Below, in pieces: positions 8,580-16,109 of a stretch of 64,000 bases of DNA. Where the stretch lies: the NCBI RefSeq assembly GCF_001905905.1, contig NZ_LIVT01000001.1, positions 186,001 to 250,000 of the forward strand, read 5' to 3'. The position numbers and the translations under genes are program-made. The DNA comes from Streptomyces sp. CB02366. Its GTDB lineage: Bacteria > Actinomycetota > Actinomycetes > Streptomycetales > Streptomycetaceae. Within the stretch, counting starts at the first letter, position 1; every line of letters begins with the position of its first letter. Below the pieces are notes generated by a model. It saw only the letters and a list, made by a program, of their open reading frames with translations, did no database searches and was not told the DNA's origin.

Positions 8580-9062
8580 TCAGCTCTCCGCGCCGCTGTT
8601 CAGCTGGTGCAGGAGCCGGGCCAGCTCGGCGACCTCGGCCGGGTTCCAGCCGGCCAGCTTGCGCCGGTAGCTCTCCCGGCGGGCGTCCCGGACGCCGCGG
8701 AAGCGGTCCAGGCCCTCCGGGGTGAGGCCGACGAGCCAGGCACGCCCGTCGGCCGGGTCGGGTTCGCGGGCCACCAGCCCGAGGTTCTCCAGGGAGTGGA
8801 GCTGGCGGCTCATCGTGGCTTTGCCGACGCCGAAGTAGGCGGCCAGTCCGGTGGCCCGCTGCCGCCCCGCCTCCTCCAGCCGGACGAGCAGGCCGTAGGC
8901 GGCGGGCTCCAGTTCGGGGTGGACCTCCCGGGCCATCTCGCCCGAGGTGGCCCGGGCCCGGCGCAGGAACACCGCCAGCTCCCGCTCCAGCGCCAGGAAT
9001 TCCTGGTCCACGCCGTCCCCGTCCGCCGGGCCCGGCTCCGGCCCGCTGTCGCTCCCGCGCAC
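8580..9062 (-). CDS. MarR family transcriptional regulator
   Basis: 160 residues from a GTG at 9062, preceded by GAGGGG at 7-nt spacing; longer in-frame extensions lack a ribosome site. A winged helix-turn-helix occupies ~55-120: the recognition region is ATGLAAYFGVGKATMSRQLHSL and the wing has the family signature DPADGRAWLVGLT (D-x-R-G/A). N- and C-terminal helices form the expected dimer interface. MarR proteins usually repress a divergent or adjacent gene in response to small ligands or oxidants; here the divergent neighbour is the lipoprotein polysaccharide deacetylase, and their starts are 356 nt apart. Ligand not predictable. Confidence 0.9.
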   Translation of the reverse strand: MRGSDSGPEPGPADGDGVDQEFLALERELAVFLRRARATSGEMAREVHPELEPAAYGLLVRLEEAGRQRATGLAAYFGVGKATMSRQLHSLENLGLVAREPDPADGRAWLVGLTPEGLDRFRGVRDARRESYRRKLAGWNPAEVAELARLLHQLNSGAES

Positions 9063-9418
9063 GTCAGTACCCCTCGTACGGTTTCCTGCCGATGAAAGTT
9101 TCCTCCGCGAACGGTCAACGCCGCAGTTCGGCCAGTATTTCGCAGGAGTAGGCCCACGGCGGCCCCGCCGGCGGCCACGACCGCTTCCCCGGCGCCCTCG
9201 ACCGCGCACCGGCGCCGGCCCCCGGCCCCCCGCCCCGCCCGCCGCCCGCCCCCGCGATCGGCGCCCCTCCCGCTCCGTCCGCCCGGCGACCGCCCCCGGG
9301 CCACCGGGTTCCGGCCCGTTCGGAACCCCACTATGCACCCCGCGTATACACGCTGGGTATAGTCCTCGGCGTACCGCACATCTGTGCGGGTTTCCCCCAC
9401 GCAGAGGAGCGATACGCC
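9063..9418. other. Divergent intergenic region, MarR / deacetylase
   Basis: 356 nt. Most is GC-rich without a gene. Near the right end are a TATAGT (9358-9363) that could be a -10 box for the deacetylase, the symmetric GCGT-ATAC-ACGC just left of it, and the palindrome CCGCACA-TC-TGTGCGG (9374-9389). These are possible MarR or promoter sites; the -35 is not clear. Confidence 0.4.
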
Positions 9419-10183
9419 GTGCCGAGAAAGATGCCGCCGTCCGGGATCGGGTTGACCGCCGCGCTGGTGACGGCGCTCACACTCGCGCTGAGCGGCTGCT
9501 CGATGGAGACGACGGCCCCGGCTTCGGCGCGCGGGGAGGCCGCGTCGGACGCCAAGGGGACGTTCGGGCCGGTGGACTGCCGCAAGGCCAAGTGCATCGC
9601 GCTGACCTTCGACGCGGGGCCGGGCAAGGACACCCCCCGGCTGCTGGACATCCTCGAGGAGAAGAAGGTGCACGCCACCTTCTTCCTGCTCGGCAAGGAC
9701 CACGTCCTCACGTACCCCGACGTGGTGCGGCGCATCGAGGACGAGGGCCACGAGGTCGCCAACCACACCTGGACGCACAAGGTCCTCACCGATCAGGAGC
9801 CGGACGCGATACGGGCCGAGCTGGAGAAGACCCAGACCGCCATCGAGAAGATCACCGGCAAGAAGCCCCGGCTGATGCGTCCGCCGCAGGGCCGCACCGA
9901 CGACACGGTCTCCGGGATCAGCAAGGACCTCGGCCTCTCCCAGGTGCTGTGGAGCGCCACCGCCAAGGACTACTCGACGAACGACTCCGCGTTGATCGAG
10001 AAGCGCATCCTGGAGCAGGCGAGCAAGGACGGCGTCATCCTGCTGCACGACATCTACAAGGGCACCGTCCCCGCCGTGCCCGGAATCATCGACGCGCTCC
10101 AAAAGGACGGCTACACCTTCGTGACCGTCCCCGAGCTGATGGCGCCCGCCGAGCCGCAGCCGGGCACGGTCTACCGCCCCTGA
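9419..10183 (+). CDS. Lipoprotein polysaccharide deacetylase (CE4/NodB domain)
   Basis: 254 residues from a GTG with GAGGAG upstream. Type II signal peptide with lipobox LSGC (Cys ~25), so it is probably anchored on the outer face of the membrane. NodB domain ~55-240: motif 1 ALTFDAGPG, motif 2 NHTWTH (two zinc-binding His), motif 3 RPPQGRTDD, and a C-terminal ILLHDI motif with the His. Family: metal-dependent removal of N- or O-acetyl groups from peptidoglycan, chitin oligomers or xylan. Motif 1 has Ala where the canonical TFDDGP places its second, metal-binding Asp, so activity or metal site may differ. Convergent with lon across a strong hairpin. Confidence 0.9.
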   Translation: MPRKMPPSGIGLTAALVTALTLALSGCSMETTAPASARGEAASDAKGTFGPVDCRKAKCIALTFDAGPGKDTPRLLDILEEKKVHATFFLLGKDHVLTYPDVVRRIEDEGHEVANHTWTHKVLTDQEPDAIRAELEKTQTAIEKITGKKPRLMRPPQGRTDDTVSGISKDLGLSQVLWSATAKDYSTNDSALIEKRILEQASKDGVILLHDIYKGTVPAVPGIIDALQKDGYTFVTVPELMAPAEPQPGTVYRP

Positions 10184-10199
10184 CGGCTCCCCGCGCACA

Positions 10200-10238
10200 G
10201 AACGGCCCGCCCCCGCCGAAGCGGGAAGCGGGCCGTTC
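10200..10238. terminator. Bidirectional terminator hairpin
   Basis: Perfect 11-bp inverted repeat GAACGGCCCGC / GCGGGCCGTTC with a 17-nt loop, between the convergent deacetylase and lon genes. Confidence 0.8.
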
Positions 10239-10272
10239 CGGCCTACGAGCCGGGGAGCCGGTGTACGGCCGG

Positions 10273-12693
10273 TCAGGCCGCTGCCGGAATCCTCTCCTCC
10301 GCCCCGGCCGAGGCCGGGGTGAGAGCGATCTCCAGCACCTGGCGGACGTCGGTGACCGGGCGGACGTCCAGCTTCTCCAGCACCTCGGCCGGGACGTCGT
10401 CCAGATCGGCCTCGTTGCGCTGCGGGATCACCACCGTGGTGATGCCCGCCCGGTGCGCGGCCAGCAGCTTCTGCTTGAGGCCGCCGATCGGCAGCACCCG
10501 TCCGGTCAGCGACACCTCGCCGGTCATCGCCACGTCCGTGCGGACGAGGCGGCCGGAGAGCAGCGAGGCCAGCGCGGTCGTCAGGGTGATACCGGCGCTG
10601 GGACCGTCCTTGGGGACCGCGCCCGCCGGGAAGTGGATGTGCACGCCCCGGTCCTTGAGGTCCCCGACCGGCAGCTCCAGCTCCGCGCCGTGCGACCGCA
10701 GGAAGCTCAGCGCGATCTGCGCCGACTCCTTCATGACGTCCCCGAGCTGACCGGTCAGAGTCAGTCCGGAGGCCCCGGTCTCGGGATCGGCGAGCGACGC
10801 CTCGACGAAGAGGACGTCGCCGCCCGCCCCGGTCACCGCGAGCCCGGTGGCCACGCCCGGCACCGCGGTGCGGCGCTCGGCCGGGTCCTGGGCGGACTCG
10901 GGCACGTGGTGCGGCCGGCCGATCAGCCCGCGCAGCTCCGCGTCGCTCACGGTGAAGGGCAGCTCGCGGTCGCCCAGTTCGTGCTGGGCCGCGACCTTGC
11001 GGAGCAGCCGGGCGACGGACCGCTCCAGGTTCCGTACGCCCGCCTCGCGGGTGTACTCGCCGGCCAGCTTGCGCAGCGCCGACTCCTCCAGGACGACCTC
11101 GCCCTTCTCCAGACCGGCCCGCTCCAGCTGGCGCGGGACCAGGTGGTCGCGGGCGATGACCACCTTCTCGTCCTCGGTGTAGCCGTCGAGGCGGACCAGC
11201 TCCATACGGTCGAGCAGGGCCTCCGGGATGGCTTCGAGGACGTTGGCCGTGGCCAGGAAGACGACGTCGCTGAGGTCGAGCTCGACCTCCAGGTAGTGGT
11301 CGCGGAAGGTGTGGTTCTGCGCCGGGTCGAGGACTTCGAGGAGGGCGGCGGCCGGGTCGCCCCGGAAGTCGGAGCCAACCTTGTCGATCTCGTCCAGCAG
11401 GACGACCGGGTTCATCGAACCGGCCTCCTTGATGGCCCGCACGATCCGTCCGGGCAGGGCGCCGACGTACGTACGCCGGTGGCCGCGGATCTCCGCCTCG
11501 TCCCGGACGCCGCCGAGCGCGACGCGGACGAACTCACGGCCCATGGCGTGCGCGACGGACTCGCCGAGCGAGGTCTTGCCGACGCCGGGCGGGCCGACGA
11601 GGGCGAGGACCGCGCCGCCGCGCCGTCCGCCGACGACGCCGAGGCCCCGGTCGGCCCGGCGCTTGCGCACCGCGAGGTACTCGGTGATGCGCTCCTTCAC
11701 GTCCTTGAGCCCGGCGTGCTCGGCGTCCAGGACCTCCTGGGCGCCGCGGATGTCGTAGGCGTCCTCGGTCCGCACGGTCCAGGGCAGTTCGAGGACGGTG
11801 TCCAGCCAGGTCCGGATCCAGGAGCCCTCGGGCGACTGGTCGCTGGAGCGCTCCAGCTTCTCGACCTCCTTGAGCGCGGCCTCCCGGACGTGCTCGGGGA
11901 GGTCGGCGGCCTCGACGCGGGCCCGGTAGTCGTCGGACTCGCCCTCGGGGTCGCCGTTGAGCTCGGACAGCTCCTTGCGCACGGCCTCCAGCTGGCGGCG
12001 CAGCAGGAACTCCCGCTGCTGCTTGTCCACGCCGTCCTGGACGTCCTTGGCGATGGCCTCGGCCACGTCCTGCTCGGCGAGGTGCTCGCTCAGCCACTGG
12101 ATGGCGAGCTTCAGCCGGGCGACCGGGTCCACGGTCTCCAGGAGCTGGACCTTCTGGGCGGTGGTGAGGAACGGCGAGTACCCGGAGTTGTCGGCGAGCG
12201 CGGAGACGTCGTCGATCTGCTGGACGCGGTCCACGACCTGCCAGGCGCCGCGCTTCTTCAGCCAGGAGGTGGCGAGCGCCTTGTACTCCTTGACCAGCTC
12301 GGCGGCGGAGCCGGGCAGCGGGTCGGGCGCGGCGGTGCGGAGCACGGTCCCCTCGACCCAGAGCGCACGGCCCGGACCGCTGGTCCCCGCGCCGATGCGG
12401 ACGCGGTCGCGGGCCCGGATGAGGGCGCCCGGGTCGCCGTCCGAGAGGCGTCCGACCTGCTCGACGGTGCCGAGGACGCCGGTCCCCGTGTACGTCCCGT
12501 CGATCCGCGGGACCAGCAGCACCTCGGGCTTGCCGCCGCCGGGGCGGGCGGCGGCCTGCGCCGCCTCGACGGCGGCGCGCACCTCGGCGTCGGACAGGTC
12601 GAGCGGCACCACCATGCCGGGCAGGACGACCTCGTCGTCGAGCGGCAGCACGGGCAGGTCGATCGGAGTGAACGCCTCGGACTCGTGAGTCAT
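10273..12693 (-). CDS. lon: ATP-dependent protease Lon
   Basis: 806 residues from the ATG at 12693 (AAGGGGAG just upstream); a TTG seven codons earlier is less likely. Domains: N-terminal substrate-binding LON domain ~10-205 (LPVLPLDDEVVLPGMV), coiled-coil linker, AAA+ module with Walker A GPPGVGKTS and Walker B VVLLDEIDK, sensor regions, then the serine protease domain with the Ser in PKDGPSAGIT and the Lys in GLKQKLLAAHRAG forming the catalytic dyad. Length is typical for LonA. It degrades misfolded and regulatory proteins in the cytoplasm. A HAIR-like inverted repeat sits 22 nt upstream of the start, matching the known HspR control of actinomycete lon. Single-gene transcription unit, convergent with the deacetylase. 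Confidence 0.97.
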   Translation of the reverse strand: MTHESEAFTPIDLPVLPLDDEVVLPGMVVPLDLSDAEVRAAVEAAQAAARPGGGKPEVLLVPRIDGTYTGTGVLGTVEQVGRLSDGDPGALIRARDRVRIGAGTSGPGRALWVEGTVLRTAAPDPLPGSAAELVKEYKALATSWLKKRGAWQVVDRVQQIDDVSALADNSGYSPFLTTAQKVQLLETVDPVARLKLAIQWLSEHLAEQDVAEAIAKDVQDGVDKQQREFLLRRQLEAVRKELSELNGDPEGESDDYRARVEAADLPEHVREAALKEVEKLERSSDQSPEGSWIRTWLDTVLELPWTVRTEDAYDIRGAQEVLDAEHAGLKDVKERITEYLAVRKRRADRGLGVVGGRRGGAVLALVGPPGVGKTSLGESVAHAMGREFVRVALGGVRDEAEIRGHRRTYVGALPGRIVRAIKEAGSMNPVVLLDEIDKVGSDFRGDPAAALLEVLDPAQNHTFRDHYLEVELDLSDVVFLATANVLEAIPEALLDRMELVRLDGYTEDEKVVIARDHLVPRQLERAGLEKGEVVLEESALRKLAGEYTREAGVRNLERSVARLLRKVAAQHELGDRELPFTVSDAELRGLIGRPHHVPESAQDPAERRTAVPGVATGLAVTGAGGDVLFVEASLADPETGASGLTLTGQLGDVMKESAQIALSFLRSHGAELELPVGDLKDRGVHIHFPAGAVPKDGPSAGITLTTALASLLSGRLVRTDVAMTGEVSLTGRVLPIGGLKQKLLAAHRAGITTVVIPQRNEADLDDVPAEVLEKLDVRPVTDVRQVLEIALTPASAGAEERIPAAA

Positions 12694-13049
12694 GATCTCC
12701 CCTTCGGCAGGCAAGTTGAGCTATGTGGACTCAATGCTTGTGAGTCGCCGTATGTTCCCGAGCCGGTGTTCGCTCTGAGCGATCAGACCCCGCCCCGTCG
12801 CGCCCGGGGCCGCCGGAGCTTCCGCGCCCCGGCCCCGGGAGCTTTCACCGCGGGACGCCCCGCGGCCTTCGCCACAGGCCCGCCGACCGCGGTGGAGGCA
12901 CCCTCCGGTTGCCTGAGCGCCCCGCGCTTCCCGGTTGTTCCCGCCCGCGTCCCTCACCCCTCGGAGGGAAAGGGGCTGGCCCCCCTCTCCGGCGGCGGCC
13001 AGGATGGGCGGACCCCGACCGCCATGACCGGAGACCGGAGAGCCCCAGC
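12694..13049. other. Divergent intergenic region, lon / spermidine synthase-like gene
   Basis: 356 nt. Contains the HAIR operator next to lon, a small hairpin CCGCGGG-N4-CCCGCGG at 12848-12865, and otherwise GC-rich sequence with no supported gene. Confidence 0.5.
12715..12735. promoter_or_regulatory. HAIR (HspR-associated inverted repeat) upstream of lon
   Basis: On the lon strand it reads ATTGAGT-N7-GCTCAAC, against the consensus CTTGAGT-N7-ACTCAAG: 11 of 14 positions match, with the exact 7-nt spacing. It lies 22 nt upstream of the lon ATG, so HspR bound here would block initiation. Family knowledge: HspR represses dnaK and, in Streptomyces, clpB and lon; release on heat shock raises Lon. 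Confidence 0.75.
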
Positions 13050-13784
13050 ATGTCCGCGACGACCGCCCCCGATCCCAGGGCAGCGATGCCCGCCGTGCCG
13101 CTGCCGACGCGTCTCCCCGACGCCCCCGTCGTCCTCGACCGCCGCGAGGGTCCCTTCGGCGAGGTCGTCCTGCGGGAGCGCGGGGAGCACTTCGAGATCA
13201 TCGCCAACGGGTGCTTCCTGATGGACACCGCCGACGGGCGGTCCGAGCGGCTGCTGATCGACGCCGCGCTGGCCGCGCTGCCCGCCGGGCGGAGGGCCCC
13301 CTCGGTGCTGATCGGCGGCCTGGGCGTCGGGTTCTCCCTGGTGCGGGCCGCCGAGGAGGAGCGCTGGGGCCGGATCACGGTGGTGGAGCGGGAGCAGGCC
13401 ATCGTGGACTGGCACCGGGAAGGTCCGCTGGACCGGATCTCCGGACCGGCGCTGGCCGACCCCCGGACCGCGATCCTGCGTACGGATCTGGTCGCCCACC
13501 TCCGTACGGGCACGGAGCGTTACGACGCGCTCTGCCTGGACATCGACAACGGGCCCGACTGGACCGTCACCGAGGACAACGGAAGCCTCTACTCCCCCGC
13601 CGGACTGGCGCACTGCCACGACCGGCTGACCCCGGGCGGGGTGCTCGCCGTCTGGTCCGCGCAGCCGTCGCCGGCCTTCGAGCAGGCCCTGCGGAATGCC
13701 GGGTTCAGCGGCGTTCGGACCGAAGAAGTGGCTGTTGCCCGAGGTGTGCCCGACGTGGTCCATCTCGCACTCCGGGCCGCCTGA
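13050..13784 (+). CDS. Spermidine synthase-like / SAM-dependent methyltransferase-fold protein
   Basis: 244 residues from the ATG at 13050, with GGAGAG about 10 nt upstream. Rossmann-like SAM-binding fold: VLIGGLGVGFSL (glycine-rich loop), ITVVEREQAIVDWH (acidic end of strand 2), and CLDIDNGPDWT (the D-x-D-N-G strand seen in spermidine synthase-like proteins). The N terminus has a GEVVLRERGEHFEII segment like the beta domain of the polyamine family. Active-site aspartates of true spermidine synthase are not all evident, so an aminopropyl- or methyltransferase function is only inferred. Stands alone between lon and the two-component system. Confidence 0.75.
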   Translation: MSATTAPDPRAAMPAVPLPTRLPDAPVVLDRREGPFGEVVLRERGEHFEIIANGCFLMDTADGRSERLLIDAALAALPAGRRAPSVLIGGLGVGFSLVRAAEEERWGRITVVEREQAIVDWHREGPLDRISGPALADPRTAILRTDLVAHLRTGTERYDALCLDIDNGPDWTVTEDNGSLYSPAGLAHCHDRLTPGGVLAVWSAQPSPAFEQALRNAGFSGVRTEEVAVARGVPDVVHLALRAA

Positions 13785-13822
13785 ACCCCTCCCCGGGCGC
13801 CCGGCCCGAGGACGCCCGGGGC

Positions 13823-13851
13823 CAACCGGCACAAGGGCGACGATCCGGTTG
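13823..13851. terminator. Hairpin after spermidine synthase-like gene
   Basis: Inverted repeat CAACCGG / CCGGTTG (7 bp, 15-nt loop), 39 nt after the stop codon. Possible terminator, modest strength. Confidence 0.45.
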
Positions 13852-14015
13852 CCCGGACGCGTCGGACGCGGCCCCCGGGACGCCACCCTGCGTAGCCGGA
13901 AGCCCTCCTCTGCCTTTACGCTGCTGAGCGGCACACGGGATCACCCACGAAATCCACGAGCGAGAACCGTGCCTTGCGGGGATTGGCCCCCGCGAGAACG
14001 GGCAGGGGCGGGGCG

Positions 14016-14753
14016 ATGGAACAGACACACACCACCCACAACGGCGTCGCGGCCACCCCAGGGGCTCAGCGCCGGGTGCTGGTGGTCGAGGACGACGCGA
14101 CGATCGTCGACGCCATTTCCGCCCGGCTGCGGGCGGAGGGCTTCCTCGTGCAGACCGCGCTGGACGGCCCCGCGGCCGTGGACGCGGCCGAGGCGTGGCA
14201 GCCCGACCTGATGGTGCTCGACATCATGCTTCCCGGCTTCGACGGCCTGGAGGTCTGCCGCCGGGTGCAGGCGTCGCGCCCCGTGCCGGTGCTGATGCTC
14301 ACCGCACGCGACGACGAGACCGACATGCTGGTCGGGCTCGGGGTCGGCGCCGACGACTACATGACCAAGCCGTTCTCCATGCGCGAGCTGGCCGCCCGGG
14401 TGCACGTGCTGCTGCGCCGCGTCGAGCGGGCCGCCCTGGCGGCGGTCACCCCGCGCAGCGGGATACTGCGCCTGGGCGAGCTGGAGATCGACCACGCCCA
14501 GCGCCGCGTGCGGGTCCGCACCGAGGACGTCCACCTCACACCGACCGAGTTCGACCTGCTGGTCTGCCTCGCCAACACCCCGCGCGCGGTGCTCTCCCGC
14601 GAGCAGCTGCTGGCCGAGGTCTGGGACTGGGCGGACGCCTCCGGCACCCGCACGGTCGACAGCCACATCAAGGCGCTGCGCCGCAAGATCGGCGCGGAGC
14701 GCATCCGTACCGTGCACGGCGTGGGCTACGCCCTGGAGACCCCCGCGCCATGA
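14016..14753 (+). CDS. OmpR/PhoB-family response regulator
   Basis: 245 residues from the ATG at 14016, with a GGGGCGGGG-type site upstream. Receiver domain ~20-135: acidic pair VEDDAT, phosphoacceptor Asp in MVLDIMLPG, Thr in LMLTARDD and Lys in YMTKPFSMREL. The C-terminal winged-helix DNA-binding domain ~150-243 has the TPTEFDLLVCLA and RTVDSHIKALRRKIG motifs. The partner kinase overlaps by ATGA. Located upstream of kgd; whether it controls kgd is unknown. Confidence 0.93.
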   Translation: MEQTHTTHNGVAATPGAQRRVLVVEDDATIVDAISARLRAEGFLVQTALDGPAAVDAAEAWQPDLMVLDIMLPGFDGLEVCRRVQASRPVPVLMLTARDDETDMLVGLGVGADDYMTKPFSMRELAARVHVLLRRVERAALAAVTPRSGILRLGELEIDHAQRRVRVRTEDVHLTPTEFDLLVCLANTPRAVLSREQLLAEVWDWADASGTRTVDSHIKALRRKIGAERIRTVHGVGYALETPAP

Positions 14754-15826
14754 CCCGGCCAGGGTCCGGACTGCGGCCCTTCTCGATCAAGGCCAAGCTC
14801 GGCACACTCGTCGTGGTCTCGGTCTTCATCACCACCGGGCTGCTGATCGTCGCCCTGCGGACCCGTACGGAGTTCCGCTTCATCACGGTGTTCTCGGTGA
14901 TCGCCACACTGCTGATCACCCAGTTCGTGGCGCACGGCCTGACCGCGCCGCTGGACGAGATGAGAGCGGTGGCCCGGTCCATCTCGCACGGCGACTACAC
15001 CCGCCGGGTGAGCGGCGCCGGGCGGCGGGACGAGCTGGGCGACCTGGCGCAGACGATCAACCGCATGGCGGACGACCTGGAGGCGGAGGACCGGCATCGA
15101 AAAGAGCTGGTCGCCAACGTCAGCCATGAACTGCGCACCCCCATCGCGGCGCTGAGAGCCGTGCTGGAGAACGTGGTGGACGGGGTGTCCGCCGCCGATC
15201 CGGAGACGATGCGCACGGCCCTGAAGCAGACGGAGCGGCTGGGCCGGCTGGTCGAGACTCTGCTGGACCTCTCCCGGCTGGACAACGGGGTGGTGGAGCT
15301 GAGGGCCCGCCGTTTCGAGGTGTGGCCGTATCTGTCGGGCGTACTGAAGGAGGCCAACCTCGCCGCCTCGCAGCGACGCCTGTCGTCGGGTTCGGGCAAC
15401 CACTCCCGTACCGACGTCCACCTGCACCTGGACGTCTCGCCGTCGGACCTCACCGCGCACGCGGACGCGGAGCGGCTGCACCAGGTGGTCGCCAACCTCA
15501 TCGACAACGCGGTCAAGCACAGCCCGCCGCACGGCCGGGTGACGGTGCGGGCGCGGCGCGGGCCCTACCCGGAATCGCTGGAGCTGGAGGTCGTCGACGA
15601 GGGCCCGGGCATTCCGGAGGCGGAGCGCCACCGGGTGTTCGAGCGCTTCAACCGGGGCCAGGCGCCGTCCCCGCAGAGCCCGGGCAGCGACGGCGGCACC
15701 GGACTGGGGCTGGCCATCGCCCGCTGGGCGGTCGATCTGCACGGCGGCCGGATCGGGGTGGCCGAATCCGCTCGGGGCTGCCGCATCCAGGTCACTCTCC
15801 CGGGAATCCCCGAGCCGCGCGGTTGA
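14750..15826 (+). CDS. Sensor histidine kinase, partner of upstream regulator
   Basis: 358 residues; the ATG overlaps the regulator stop (ATGA). Two closely spaced membrane segments ~18-40 and ~45-65 with almost no extracytoplasmic loop, so it probably senses within the membrane or with a partner. HAMP ~66-118; HisKA with the phospho-His in [13 protein letters not shown] (~130); HATPase with N box [10 protein letters not shown]1 DEGPGI and G2 GTGLGLAIA. The last residues overlap, on the other strand, the small frame described at 15792-16010. Confidence 0.93.
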   Translation: MTRPGSGLRPFSIKAKLGTLVVVSVFITTGLLIVALRTRTEFRFITVFSVIATLLITQFVAHGLTAPLDEMRAVARSISHGDYTRRVSGAGRRDELGDLAQTINRMADDLEAEDRHRKELVANVSHELRTPIAALRAVLENVVDGVSAADPETMRTALKQTERLGRLVETLLDLSRLDNGVVELRARRFEVWPYLSGVLKEANLAASQRRLSSGSGNHSRTDVHLHLDVSPSDLTAHADAERLHQVVANLIDNAVKHSPPHGRVTVRARRGPYPESLELEVVDEGPGIPEAERHRVFERFNRGQAPSPQSPGSDGGTGLGLAIARWAVDLHGGRIGVAESARGCRIQVTLPGIPEPRG

Positions 15827-16010
15827 CGACCTCGTTGACATAGGGTCGAACCGGAAGGGCACGTTCATACGTGTCCAGCCAGCAGCGGATCTCCAGGGGG
15901 TACGGTCGCAGGACCGTCACCCACGGTCCTGCGTACCCGAAGTGCAGTGGAACCTCGCTTGTTTCCCGCCATTTCCTGCGCCGAAACCCGCCCTTCGATG
16001 TGATGTGCAC
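15792..16010 (-). CDS. Possible small conserved-looking protein (72 aa), antisense end of kinase gene
   Basis: Frame from a GTG at 16010 to the stop at 15792, overlapping the 3' end of the kinase gene in antisense. It reads as a plausible protein: [18 protein letters not shown], then [18 protein letters not shown], then a stretch rich in Trp/Tyr/Arg ending [13 protein letters not shown]. Composition (several Trp, Tyr, Ile, Asn) differs from the Arg/Pro/Ala-rich noise of shadow frames, and position-2 GC is the lowest of the three codon positions, as in coding DNA. Against it: no Shine-Dalgarno, moderate third-position GC, and a 10-bp perfect hairpin inside. Unrecognised; kept as a candidate. 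Confidence 0.4.
   Translation of the reverse strand: MHITSKGGFRRRKWRETSEVPLHFGYAGPWVTVLRPYPLEIRCWLDTYERALPVRPYVNEVVNRAARGFPGE
15907..15933. terminator. Hairpin between kinase gene and kgd
   Basis: Perfect 10-bp inverted repeat CGCAGGACCG / CGGTCCTGCG with a 7-nt loop, 80 nt past the kinase stop. It could terminate the two-component operon or be a structured part of the kgd leader. Confidence 0.55.
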
Positions 16011-16109
16011 GACGAAGCACCGGCCCGGCCTGCAAGGAACGGTTCGGGGGGCGTAGCCTTGATTTCCGCTGTCCATCACCTTGTGAAGCGGAAGAGGGCG
16101 GTTGCCGCC

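Noticed and set aside
8947..13221. 1424-codon plus-strand frame across lon
   Set aside because: Shadow of the minus-strand lon and MarR genes, with Arg/Gly/Pro-rich translation.
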